NCBI GenBank assembly: GCA_002316225.1
Contig: DCDC01000059.1
Location: 47,777-76,893, forward strand
Length of the DNA: 29,117 nucleotides
Reading direction: 5' to 3'
Source: Firmicutes bacterium UBA1065
Lineage (GTDB): Bacteria; Bacillota; Clostridia; Tissierellales; Sedimentibacteraceae
Each line of letters starts with the position of its first letter. Position 1 is the first letter of the stretch. The notes under the pieces are model-generated. The model worked only from the letters and a program-made list of their open reading frames with translations. It made no database searches and had not been told where the DNA came from. Below are positions 15,978-23,410 of this stretch, one piece after another. Made by a program: the position numbers and the translations under genes.

Positions 15978-17771
15978 TTAGTTTTTCTGCACAGCGTCAA
16001 ACTTGCATACGCTGAAGCAATTTCCGCATTTAATACATTTTTCCTGATCTATTTCATGAGGATTTTTAACAGTTCCTGAAATACAGCTCACAGGACATTT
16101 TCTTGCACAAAGGGTGCATCCCGTACACTTATCCTTGTCTATTTCATAGGTTATCAAGGCTTTGCAGCTCTTGGCGGGACATTTCTTATCCACCACGTGG
16201 GCAACATATTCATCTCTAAAATACTTAAGGGTTGCCAATACAGGGTTTGGAGCTGTTTGTCCAAGACCGCACAAGGATGCATTCTTGATACTGTTTGCCA
16301 AGCTTTCAAGTTCCTCCAAATCTTCCATGGTTCCCTCGCCTTGAGTAATCCTCTCAAGTATTGTGAACATTCGCTTGGTTCCCACCCTGCAGGGGGTACA
16401 TTTTCCGCAGGATTCATCTACTATGAAGTCAAGGAAAAATCTTGCTATATCAACCATGCAGTTGTCTTCATCCATTACTATCATTCCGCCTGAGCCCATC
16501 ATTGAGCCTGCGGCAGCAAGAGTTTCATAATCTATGGGGGTATCAAGGTGGTCAGCCGTCAAACATCCTCCGGAAGGTCCTCCCGTTTGAACCGCCTTGA
16601 ATTTTTTCCCGCCCGGGCAGCCTCCTCCGATGTCATATATTACTTCTCTTAAGGTTGTTCCTATGGGTACTTCCACAAGGCCTGTGTTTACTACTTTCCC
16701 GCCTAAGGCAAATATCTTTGTTCCGGGGGATTTTTCGGTACCCATGCTCCTGAACCATTCAGGTCCCTTTAATATAATCTGAGGTATATTGGCCAGGGTT
16801 TCAACATTGTTTATAACAGTCGGTTTTCCCCACAAGCCTTTATTAGCCGGGAAGGGGGGTTTAACCTTTGCCATCCCTCTATTTCCTTCAATTGACTGCA
16901 TCAGTGCGGTTTCTTCCCCGCAAACGAAGGCACCGGCTCCAAGCCTTGTTTCTATATCAAAGTCAAAACCCGAATTGAATATATTTTTGCCTAAAAGCCC
17001 AAGCTCTCTTGCCTGTTTAATCGCCAGCTCCAACCTGTGAACGGCTATGGGATATTCAGCCCTCACGTATATGAATCCCTTTGTGGCTCCTATTGCATAG
17101 CCGGCTATGGCCATAGCTTCCAATACCGCATGAGGGTCTCCTTCAAGAACGCTCCTGTCCATAAATGCACCCGGGTCTCCTTCATCGGCATTGCATATTA
17201 TATATTTTTGATCTGCCTTGTTGGGTGCCGCAAAAGCCCATTTCATTCCGGTTGAAAACCCGGCTCCCCCTCTTCCTCTTAATCCTGAATCCTTCACCAA
17301 CTGTATAACCTCATCGGGAGTCATTTCGGTCAGGACTTTTCCCAAGGCCATGTAACCATCCATGGCTATATACTCATTGATGTCCTCTGGATTTATAATG
17401 CCGCAGTTTCTTAGCACAAGTCTTTTCTGTTTCCTGTAAAATTGAACATCCATCAAAGACTTATGGTCTTCGGCTTCTTCTATACCTTTGAACAAAAATT
17501 TTTCTACTATCCGTCCTTTCAACAGGTGCCCTTCAACTATTTCATCAACCTTATCAACATTCATCCTGGAGTAGAATGAACCTTCCGGATAAACTATCGC
17601 TATGGGGCCTTCTTCGCATAAACCAAAACATCCTGTAACAACTACCTGGACTTCCTTGTCTAATTTTACTTCTTTTAATTTTTCTTCAAATCTATTTTTT
17701 ACTTCCATGGATTTATTGGAAGTACATCCGGACCCGCCGCATAATAAAACATGAGATCTGTAAATTTTCAC
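15978..17771 (-). CDS. nuoF: NuoF/HydB-like FMN and NADH-binding subunit
   Basis: This encodes 597 residues. A thioredoxin-like [2Fe-2S] domain leads (C11, C16, C48, C52). The NuoF core follows, with NADH/FMN-binding GRGGAGFSTGMKW (166-178) and EGDPGAFMDR, then an SLBB segment. The NuoF [4Fe-4S] site is ESCGKCTPC with C455, C458, C461 and distal C501. The C-terminus adds two ferredoxin-type clusters (C549-C559 and C579-C589). This extended form is that of the flavin-containing subunit in electron-bifurcating hydrogenases (HydB) and Stn transhydrogenases, not of respiratory complex I. The FMN is the expected site of electron bifurcation among NADH, ferredoxin and the third partner. It lies between the NuoE-like gene (10 bp upstream) and the large flavoprotein gene. 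Confidence 0.92.
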   Translation of the reverse strand: MKIYRSHVLLCGGSGCTSNKSMEVKNRFEEKLKEVKLDKEVQVVVTGCFGLCEEGPIAIVYPEGSFYSRMNVDKVDEIVEGHLLKGRIVEKFLFKGIEEAEDHKSLMDVQFYRKQKRLVLRNCGIINPEDINEYIAMDGYMALGKVLTEMTPDEVIQLVKDSGLRGRGGAGFSTGMKWAFAAPNKADQKYIICNADEGDPGAFMDRSVLEGDPHAVLEAMAIAGYAIGATKGFIYVRAEYPIAVHRLELAIKQARELGLLGKNIFNSGFDFDIETRLGAGAFVCGEETALMQSIEGNRGMAKVKPPFPANKGLWGKPTVINNVETLANIPQIILKGPEWFRSMGTEKSPGTKIFALGGKVVNTGLVEVPIGTTLREVIYDIGGGCPGGKKFKAVQTGGPSGGCLTADHLDTPIDYETLAAAGSMMGSGGMIVMDEDNCMVDIARFFLDFIVDESCGKCTPCRVGTKRMFTILERITQGEGTMEDLEELESLANSIKNASLCGLGQTAPNPVLATLKYFRDEYVAHVVDKKCPAKSCKALITYEIDKDKCTGCTLCARKCPVSCISGTVKNPHEIDQEKCIKCGNCFSVCKFDAVQKN

Positions 17772-17781
17772 CCTTTTCCTC

Positions 17782-18267
17782 CTATTGCTGGTATTTTTTT
17801 AGAATATCAGGTATTTTTTTTGCTTCCAATTTGGCGTACACTTCATCGTCAATGACCATTACGGGAGCCAGGCCGCAGCAACCCAGGCAGCGGGTAGCTT
17901 CCAGGGTAAACAGCTTATCCTCCGTTGTATTACCGACACTCACTTTTAATTCCTCTGAGAGTTTGTCCAAAATTTCCTGCGAGCCCTTTACATAACAGGC
18001 AGTTCCAAGACATACTCCTATTTTGTGCTTGCCTTTTTCTTCCGTTGTAAACTGAGTGTAGAAGGTTACTACCCCATAAAGGTCGGCCAGGGGCGTATTT
18101 GTTTCATCCGATATGAATTGCAGAACTTCAAGAGGCAGGTATCCAAATATTCCTTGTGCCTTTTGCAATACCTGCATGGTTACACCCTTTGAATCTTTTA
18201 CGGAATCAATATATGCTTTTAATTCGCTAAATTCTCTTTTTTTTGATAATACAAATTCACTTTGCAA
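17782..18267 (-). CDS. nuoE: NuoE-like [2Fe-2S] subunit
   Basis: This encodes 161 residues. The start is a TTG at 18267, seven bases after GGAGG; no better ATG is available without losing the conserved N-terminal helices. The thioredoxin-like C-terminal half has the four cluster cysteines C86-x4-C91 and C127-x3-C131 (VCLGTACYVKG, RCLGCCG), the classic NuoE/24-kDa pattern. The N-terminal helical bundle (QKAQGIFGYLP) is also normal. It is the first gene of the three-gene redox operon, about 34 bp after a predicted transcription start, and would pass electrons within the complex. Confidence 0.92.
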   Translation of the reverse strand: MQSEFVLSKKREFSELKAYIDSVKDSKGVTMQVLQKAQGIFGYLPLEVLQFISDETNTPLADLYGVVTFYTQFTTEEKGKHKIGVCLGTACYVKGSQEILDKLSEELKVSVGNTTEDKLFTLEATRCLGCCGLAPVMVIDDEVYAKLEAKKIPDILKKYQQ

Positions 18268-18307
18268 GCTTCAACCTCCATAAATATAAAAACGTCATAT
18301 GTCAAAG

Positions 18308-18336
18308 ATTATATAATTAATGGGCTGTAAAGTCAA
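18308..18336 (-). promoter_or_regulatory. Strong sigma-A promoter of the redox operon
   Basis: TTGACT (18336-18331) and a perfect TATAAT (18313-18308) are 17 bp apart on the minus strand. Start of transcription near 18301 leaves a leader of about 34 bases. No operator is obvious, which suggests high constitutive expression. Confidence 0.8.
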
Positions 18337-18388
18337 TAAAAGACGATTATTATTTATATTTATGCTCAAAAACTCTCAGATAATGGAA

Positions 18389-18412
18389 AAAACCCCTGAA
18401 AAAAGGGGTTTT
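18389..18412 (-). terminator. Terminator after the small secreted protein gene
   Basis: On the minus strand AAAACCCC and GGGGTTTT form an 8-bp stem with an eight-base loop, and further Ts follow. It separates the gene ending at 18453 from the redox operon promoter at 18336. Confidence 0.75.
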
Positions 18413-18452
18413 CAAACATTTAGCATATATTTATGAATTCAGTTTTATTATA

Positions 18453-18914
18453 TCATTCCCAGTCATCCAGTATGGTTAATTTGGTCAAATACAGTTTGTC
18501 CTTAAGCTTTCTGCATGAGATGTCATAATTTCTGATAAAGTTGAATTCACCGTCATAGCCCCTCATGTGCCAGTTCAAGTCGGCATTTATCAACAAACCC
18601 TCCCCGGTCTGCTCTATGCGGTGAATGTCATGGACCCTGACATCCATTGCCAATTCATAATCCGTTGGGGAGTCAATCACCTTTTGAAGTATAGCCAAAT
18701 CATTTTGAAGCAAGGAACCTGTTTCGATTTTGCTCAATTTTTCTTTAAGCTTATGCATATCTTTATACCCGTAGAGAAATTCATTCATGATGGCAATACG
18801 CCGGTTTAAAAGGTATTCCAATGTATCCGTTTCCTCATGATATTCATAGCCGTTTATTGAAGTATAGCTAAAAAACAGCAATAAGACCATAATAAAAATA
18901 AATCTTTTCTTCAT
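18453..18914 (-). CDS. Small secreted or membrane-anchored protein, unknown function
   Basis: This encodes 153 residues starting MKKRFIFIMVLLLFF. I choose ATG 18914 because GGGGGGA lies six bases before it; the in-frame ATG at 18929 overlaps that site. Residues 5-22 form a hydrophobic signal sequence without a lipobox cysteine. The mature part is charged, with a helical middle (LLNRRIAIMNEF, KLKEKLSKIE) and a beta-rich end (INADLNWHMRGYDGEF). I recognise no domain; the length and fold order recall small NTF2-like secreted proteins of Gram-positives, which is only a guess. It is monocistronic, with its own terminator. Confidence 0.7.
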   Translation of the reverse strand: MKKRFIFIMVLLLFFSYTSINGYEYHEETDTLEYLLNRRIAIMNEFLYGYKDMHKLKEKLSKIETGSLLQNDLAILQKVIDSPTDYELAMDVRVHDIHRIEQTGEGLLINADLNWHMRGYDGEFNFIRNYDISCRKLKDKLYLTKLTILDDWE

Positions 18915-18920
18915 GAAAAA

Positions 18921-18958
18921 TCCCCCCATAGTAAAGAAGTCTTTTTATTATAGGGGGA
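18921..18958 (-). promoter_or_regulatory. Inverted repeat covering the ribosome site of the small secreted gene
   Basis: TCCCCC at 18921 and GGGGGA at 18953 begin two arms that pair over about 14 positions with two mismatches on the mRNA. The arm next to the gene contains the Shine-Dalgarno sequence. The other arm contains TATAAT (18952-18947). If that is the -10 box, the hairpin is only in DNA; if transcription starts further up, the mRNA could hide its ribosome site. Confidence 0.35.
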
Positions 18959-19034
18959 TCAGTCTCTTAATACTATCGATAATTGTCGCTGAAAAAGCTA
19001 AATTATCAGTGATATTTCAACAAACTTTGCACCG

Positions 19035-20033
19035 TTAAACCAGGCTTTTCACACTTTTTCTTTTTTCTATGGTAAAGGGTAGTTCCATGCGGCCTTGTTG
19101 GGTTTTTTCGCCTTTTATCATTTTTATGAGCATTCTCATGCCTACTGCACCAACATCGTAGTAAGGTTCGCCTATGGTAGTAATTTCGGGTCTTACGAAT
19201 TTGCCTTCCCTGATGTTTCCAAATCCTACAACAGACACATCTTCAGGAACCTTTATACCGTTATCCAGGAAACTGTCCAATATACCGATTGCAATTTCAT
19301 CAGTGCTGCAAACACAGGCCGTAAAATCTTTTACCTCGTCTATGATGGATTTTCCCAATTCATATGCCTGGTTATGCTTGTTTCCTCCCACAATATAAAC
19401 CTTGGAATAATCCATTTCGGCATCTTCAATTGCCTTTAAGTATCCTTCAATCTTTTCGTTTTCAACTGTAGTTCTGTCTTCAAAATCAGAGATATATGCA
19501 ATTCTCCTATGGCCTTCTTCAAATAAGTACTTTGTTATTTCATATACGGCGGATTTGCAGTCAATGGTTATGTGATTAATCTTTTCACGAACGTCTCTTG
19601 TGAAAAATACACAGGGTTTGTTAAAGCTTTTTGCCAGCTTTATTATTTCGTCATCAAATTTACTTCCCACTAAGAACAAGCCTTCTGCCTGCTTCCTGTC
19701 CAGGAGCTGGAGGTATTTTTCCTGAGTTTCCTTGCTACCGTAGCTGCTGCAAAGAAGGATGTCATAGCCGTACATTTTCCCTATTTCTTCAATCCCTCTG
19801 ACTATATCCGCAACATAGCTTTGGGCCAAGTTATTTACTATAACACCTATCAAATAAGACCTTCTTGTTACAAGACTTCTTGCCACATCATTAGGTTTGT
19901 ATCCGGTTTCTTCGATAACCTTCAGTACTCTTTTTCTGACTTCAGGGCTGACAGGTTTTGAGTCGTTTATTACCCTAGATACGGTTGAAATCGATACTTC
20001 CGCAAGCCTGGCAACATCCTTTATCGTTATCAT
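19035..20033 (-). CDS. LacI-family transcriptional repressor
   Basis: This encodes 332 residues; ATG 20033 follows AAGGAGG. The N-terminal helix-turn-helix (TIKDVARLAEVSISTVSRVIN, here residues 3-23, with hinge helix PNDVARSLV at 47-55) is the LacI signature. Residues 60-330 form a periplasmic-binding-protein-like ligand domain (YLIGVIVNNL, GLFLVGS, STDEIAIG, VVGFGN). The regulated genes are not evident: no sugar transporter or glycosidase is adjacent, so it may act elsewhere. ACATT-GGT-AATGT at 20052-20064, between its promoter and start, could be an autoregulatory site. It is transcribed toward the small secreted gene but separated by about 105 bp. Confidence 0.92.
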   Translation of the reverse strand: MITIKDVARLAEVSISTVSRVINDSKPVSPEVRKRVLKVIEETGYKPNDVARSLVTRRSYLIGVIVNNLAQSYVADIVRGIEEIGKMYGYDILLCSSYGSKETQEKYLQLLDRKQAEGLFLVGSKFDDEIIKLAKSFNKPCVFFTRDVREKINHITIDCKSAVYEITKYLFEEGHRRIAYISDFEDRTTVENEKIEGYLKAIEDAEMDYSKVYIVGGNKHNQAYELGKSIIDEVKDFTACVCSTDEIAIGILDSFLDNGIKVPEDVSVVGFGNIREGKFVRPEITTIGEPYYDVGAVGMRMLIKMIKGEKTQQGRMELPFTIEKRKSVKSLV

Positions 20034-20076
20034 GGTTTCCTCCTTTTATTAACATTGGTAATGTATTCCTGACATC

Positions 20077-20105
20077 ATTATATATGTTTTTTATCCTAAA
20101 GGCAA
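20077..20105 (-). promoter_or_regulatory. Probable promoter of the LacI-family gene
   Basis: TTGCCT (20105-20100) and TATAAT (20082-20077) are 17 bp apart on the minus strand, about 45 bp before the start codon. The -35 box is only a partial match. Confidence 0.5.
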
Positions 20106-20136
20106 ACATTATTTTCCCGTTTTCCTGAAAAAAATA

Positions 20137-20199
20137 TGCCATCCCGGGCGAAGCAAAGGATCTCATGAGATCCTTCGGGCTAAAGCTCTCAGGATGACA
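20137..20199 (+). repeat. Dispersed palindromic repeat, full copy
   Basis: This 63-bp copy runs from TGCCATCCCGGG to CTCAGGATGACA, with AAGGATCT, CATGAGATCC and TTCGGGC in the centre. It ends about ten bases past the T run of the 6S RNA terminator and is the most diverged full copy. Confidence 0.8.
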
Positions 20200-20208
20200 C
20201 TTCATAAT

Positions 20209-20388
20209 AAAAAACCCGCGTGTGCCGCAAACCTATAATTCACACCCGCACCTAGGCAGGTGGGATATCTGTCGGCTGATTCTGGCTTCCCGTCCAAGCG
20301 GGCTTGTCATAGGCAGTCGAACGCGAATTCCCTTTTACAATATGTCGGTTGAATTAATAAGTTTCCGAACACCGCAGGCTGTTTATTT
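20209..20388 (-). ncRNA. ssrS: 6S RNA (SsrS), regulator of RNA polymerase
   Basis: The minus-strand transcript of about 175 bases begins near CCTGCGGTGTTCGG and ends TTTGCGGCACACGCGGG followed by six Ts. The ends pair (CCTGCG-GTGT with ACACGCGGG). Inside them AAACTTATTAATTCA pairs with TGAATTATAGGTTT, giving the long irregular rod with an open central region typical of 6S RNA. The 3' half (GGACGGGAAGCCAGAATC ... GCCGACAGATAT) resembles the corresponding conserved part of known 6S RNAs as I remember them. 6S RNA mimics an open promoter and holds sigma-A RNA polymerase in slow growth. A strong promoter precedes it. A 76-codon plus-strand frame over the same place is discounted. Confidence 0.85.
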
Positions 20389-20394
20389 AATTAT

Positions 20395-20423
20395 ATTATA
20401 TCAAATTTATGCAGTTTTTACAA
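20395..20423 (-). promoter_or_regulatory. Promoter of the 6S RNA gene
   Basis: TTGTAA (20423-20418) and perfect TATAAT (20400-20395) are spaced 17 bp apart, placing the RNA 5' end near 20388. An inverted repeat GGGACC-AA-GGTCCC lies just upstream at 20436-20449, between this promoter and the FtsH-like stop codon. Confidence 0.75.
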
Positions 20424-20482
20424 CTTGTTTTTGCCGGGACCAAGGTCCCTGAAAATATTTTAGCCAGTGATTTAGATAATAT

Positions 20483-21916
20483 TCAACTATATTTTTGTAT
20501 CAGGTCATCCAATTCATCCTGGTATATAACTTCTCTGTCAATGAGGAGTCTTGCGATTTTTTCGATTGTTTCCTTGTTTTCTTCAACAATCTTTTTCACT
20601 TCTTCATATATTTCGGAGGTCAGTTTTTTTACCGAACTTTCGACAGAAGTCAATGGAATCCTGAGTTTGTCCGACAGTATCTGATAATTAATGAAGGCTT
20701 CATCATTCATACCGTATTTTGCTACATATTCAATGGCTAGGGATGTTACCTTTTCTATATCGTTTTGGGCTCCGGCAGTAATATTTTCTCTTCCGAGAAA
20801 CACTTCCTCGGCTACCCTTCCCGCCATCAGAACACACATATGGTTTCTTATTTTCTTTTTGGTAATCACTTCTTCGGCTTCGGGGGTGCTAAGGGTGTAT
20901 CCTCCTGCTCCCTTGCTTGTTGGAATTACGGAAACACGTATAATCTTGTTTTCCGGAAGCAAATGCCTTGATACAAAGGTATGTCCCGCCTCGTGATAGG
21001 ATGTGACCGTTTTTTGCCTTTCATTGTCGAAATCCTTTTTTTCAACTCCCGCCAAAACATCAAGGTATGCTTTTTTTATGTGGCTGCCGGTTATTCTGTC
21101 TGAGTTCTCCCTGATTGCCGTCAGTGCTGCTTCGTTAATGAGGTTTTCAATCATGGCCCCGCTGAAATAAACGGTCAAATCTGCCAGTTCATCTATGTCA
21201 ACATCTTCAGCCTTCTTTTTCTTTAAATAAAGCTGTATTATTTCTTTTCTTGCATTTTTGTCGGGAAGCATTATTTCTATCTGCCTGTCAAATCTTCCCG
21301 GCCTTAACAAGGCCTCATCCAGGGTATCGATTCTGTTGGTGGCCGCAACCACAACAGTTCCCGAATCTTCGGCAAATCCTGACATTTCCGTTAAGAGGGC
21401 ATTCAGGGTCCTGTCTCCCTCATCGCTTCCTTTGATGTTGCCTGCTGCCCTTTTCTTTCCTATTGCATCTATCTCATCTATGAAAATGACGCTTTTCCCT
21501 GATTTTTTTGCCTTCCTGAAAAGATTTCTGATTCTCCCTGACCCAAGGCCGGCATAAACCTGCACGAAATCAGAGCCCGATACCGCATAGAAAGGAACTC
21601 CCGCTTCTCCTGCCAGGGCCTTGGCCATTAAGGTTTTGCCTGTGCCCGGTTCTCCGTAAAGAAGTATCCCTTTGGGCATTCTTACATTAAACTTGCTGTA
21701 TTTCTGCGGATTTTTTATGAAGTCAACCAGTTCCAAAAGGCTTTGCTTAGCTTCATGATTGCCGGCTACATCATCGAAGGTCATGGTTGATGAACCTGTA
21801 TATTCAATTTCGCTCAAGCTGTTTATTTCTTTTTGGGCCGAATTCTTATTTTTAAAAAATATGAAATATATAAAAATTATAACACCGATAAGAGCTATAA
21901 CCTGATATGTTTCCAT
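20483..21916 (-). CDS. Short FtsH-like ATP-dependent metalloprotease
   Basis: This encodes 477 residues. One hydrophobic segment (about 5-21) anchors the N-terminus. The AAA module has Walker A GEPGTGKT (88-95), Walker B IFIDEID (144-150) and second region of homology ATNRIDTLDEALLRPGRFD (192-210). The zinc protease has HEAGH (308-312) and a third ligand Asp386 in AGAQNDIEK. All catalytic elements are therefore present. Standard FtsH has two membrane segments around an outer domain of about 75 residues and is over 600 residues long; both the outer domain and the second segment are missing here. It would work at the inner face of the membrane. It is probably a paralog of the housekeeping FtsH. 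Immediately downstream is the 6S RNA gene; upstream lies a dispersed repeat and ispF. Confidence 0.9.
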   Translation of the reverse strand: METYQVIALIGVIIFIYFIFFKNKNSAQKEINSLSEIEYTGSSTMTFDDVAGNHEAKQSLLELVDFIKNPQKYSKFNVRMPKGILLYGEPGTGKTLMAKALAGEAGVPFYAVSGSDFVQVYAGLGSGRIRNLFRKAKKSGKSVIFIDEIDAIGKKRAAGNIKGSDEGDRTLNALLTEMSGFAEDSGTVVVAATNRIDTLDEALLRPGRFDRQIEIMLPDKNARKEIIQLYLKKKKAEDVDIDELADLTVYFSGAMIENLINEAALTAIRENSDRITGSHIKKAYLDVLAGVEKKDFDNERQKTVTSYHEAGHTFVSRHLLPENKIIRVSVIPTSKGAGGYTLSTPEAEEVITKKKIRNHMCVLMAGRVAEEVFLGRENITAGAQNDIEKVTSLAIEYVAKYGMNDEAFINYQILSDKLRIPLTSVESSVKKLTSEIYEEVKKIVEENKETIEKIARLLIDREVIYQDELDDLIQKYS

Positions 21917-21941
21917 GATATCCCCCTATCTTTGTCAATCC

Positions 21942-22004
21942 TGTCATCCTGAGCGTATGCGAAGGATCTATGGGATTCTTCGGGCAAAAGCCCTCAGAAT
22001 GACA
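21942..22004 (+). repeat. Dispersed palindromic repeat, full copy
   Basis: This 63-bp copy between ispF and the FtsH-like gene runs from TGTCATCCTGAG to CTCAGAATGACA with GAAGGATC and TTCTTCGGGC inside. It has the same orientation as the copies at 20.1 and 23.3 kb. Confidence 0.85.
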
Positions 22005-22076
22005 CATACAAAAACTATAGCTTATTATAGCATGGGGATATACATTTATATATACTCAATATATAGCTTGGGTTCA

Positions 22077-22556
22077 TTAATTTTCCTTTGTTTCCAACAA
22101 ACATACGCACTGGGCCCCTATGCCTTCGCCTCTTCCCTCGAAACCCAGGTGTTCGGTGGTGGTTGCTTTTATGCTTATATTTGAAACATCGGATTTCAAA
22201 TCTTCGGCTATGTTCCTTTTCATTTCTTCAATGTAGGGAGACATCTTAGGTTTTTGGGCTATTATTACGGCATCAAGGTTGCATATACTATAATTGTTTT
22301 CCTGCATAATTTCATACACCCTTCTTAACAAAACCCGGCTATCTGCATCCTTATAGGCATCATCCGAATCAGGAAACAATTTTCCTATATCACCTATTCC
22401 CATGGCTCCCAAAAGGCTGTCCATGATGGCATGAATCAAAACATCCGAATCCGAATGGCCAAGGAGGCCTTTTTCATATGGGATGTAAACCCCTCCGATA
22501 ATTAATTTCCTGTTTTCAACTAAAGCATGTACATCGTATCCAATTCCAACCTTCAT
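22077..22556 (-). CDS. ispF: 2-C-methyl-D-erythritol 2,4-cyclodiphosphate synthase
   Basis: This encodes 159 residues, the usual length. The metal ligands Asp8 and His10 in GYDVHAL and His42 in LIHAIMDSLLGA are present, as are GDIGKLFPDSD and the TTTEHLGFEGRGEGIG C-terminal signature (given here as TTTEHLGF and GRGEGIG). It closes the cyclic diphosphate in the methylerythritol phosphate route to isoprenoids, in the cytoplasm. It lies 10 bp after ispD and is almost certainly co-transcribed with it. Confidence 0.96.
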   Translation of the reverse strand: MKVGIGYDVHALVENRKLIIGGVYIPYEKGLLGHSDSDVLIHAIMDSLLGAMGIGDIGKLFPDSDDAYKDADSRVLLRRVYEIMQENNYSICNLDAVIIAQKPKMSPYIEEMKRNIAEDLKSDVSNISIKATTTEHLGFEGRGEGIGAQCVCLLETKEN

Positions 22557-22566
22557 ACCTGCTCCT

Positions 22567-23259
22567 TCAATATATGTTGGCTATGATTTCCGCCAATCTC
22601 AAATCAAGGGGTGTGGTTATTTTAATATTTTTATATAAACCCTCGATGGTTTTTACCTTATAACCGTAGTATTCGACAATGGAAGCATCATCGGTAAAGT
22701 CTGCATTTTCAGTCATTGCCCTTTCATAACATTCCCTTATTAAGGAATAGTCAAAGGCTTGAGGTGTTTGAGCAGCTCTTAGTTTTTTCCTGTCAAGGGT
22801 TTTTACAACCGTCCCTTCTTCCGATATTTCCTTTATGGTATCCATAACTTCAATAACCGGAACACAAGCCCTATATACGGATGCATTTTCTATGCAGGTG
22901 CTTATTAAATTATATGAAATAAAAGGTCTCACTCCGTCGTGAATCAAAACAATATCACAGTCTTTACCGACATTTTTCAAGCCTTGATAAACTGATTCGG
23001 TCCTTGTTTTTCCCCCTGCAACCACTTTTGATATTTTGGCGTAAAAGGGTGAAATTCCGTTTTTCACATATTCCACTTCGTCTTTGTTCACAACAAGGAT
23101 GATTTCATCTACTTCATTGCTTTTTTCAAATTTATACAGGGTGGTATCCAGAATTGTTTTTCCGGCAATGTTCAAATACTGCTTGGGAATTTGAGAATCC
23201 ATCCTTTTCCCTTTTCCCGCAGCAACTATTATTGCAGAAACATGTTTTTTGTTTTCCAT
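22567..23259 (-). CDS. ispD: 2-C-methyl-D-erythritol 4-phosphate cytidylyltransferase
   Basis: This encodes 230 residues. I start at ATG 23259, four bases after AAGGGGG; a TTG at 23274 precedes that site and is rejected. The nucleotide-binding loop AAGKGKRMDSQIPKQY (about 13-28), the conserved LIHDGVRPF (about 105-113) and AAQTPQAF are all present. It couples CTP to methylerythritol phosphate, two steps before IspF. The MEP pathway is the standard isoprenoid route in Clostridia. Confidence 0.95.
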   Translation of the reverse strand: MENKKHVSAIIVAAGKGKRMDSQIPKQYLNIAGKTILDTTLYKFEKSNEVDEIILVVNKDEVEYVKNGISPFYAKISKVVAGGKTRTESVYQGLKNVGKDCDIVLIHDGVRPFISYNLISTCIENASVYRACVPVIEVMDTIKEISEEGTVVKTLDRKKLRAAQTPQAFDYSLIRECYERAMTENADFTDDASIVEYYGYKVKTIEGLYKNIKITTPLDLRLAEIIANIY

Positions 23260-23307
23260 ATATCCCCCTTCCAAATATGCTTTTTCATCCTGAACGCAAG
23301 GACCCTA

Positions 23308-23379
23308 TGTCATCCTGAGTGAAGCGAAGGATCTCATTGTATCCATGGGATTCTTCGGGCTGAAGCCCTCAGGATGACA
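23308..23379 (+). repeat. Dispersed palindromic repeat, 72-bp copy
   Basis: The copy runs from TGTCATCCTGAG to CTCAGGATGACA, with an extra TTGTATC segment near the centre that lengthens it. A degenerate left half (TTCATCCTGAACG) precedes it at 23285-23297. It fills the gap between the PHP gene and ispD. Confidence 0.85.
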
Positions 23380-23410
23380 CTATGGGATATTCATAGTAAT
23401 GACCCATATA

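Noticed and set aside
20222..20452. 76-codon open frame in the LacI-FtsH gap
   Set aside because: The same bases form the 6S RNA with promoter and terminator; the frame has no ribosome site.
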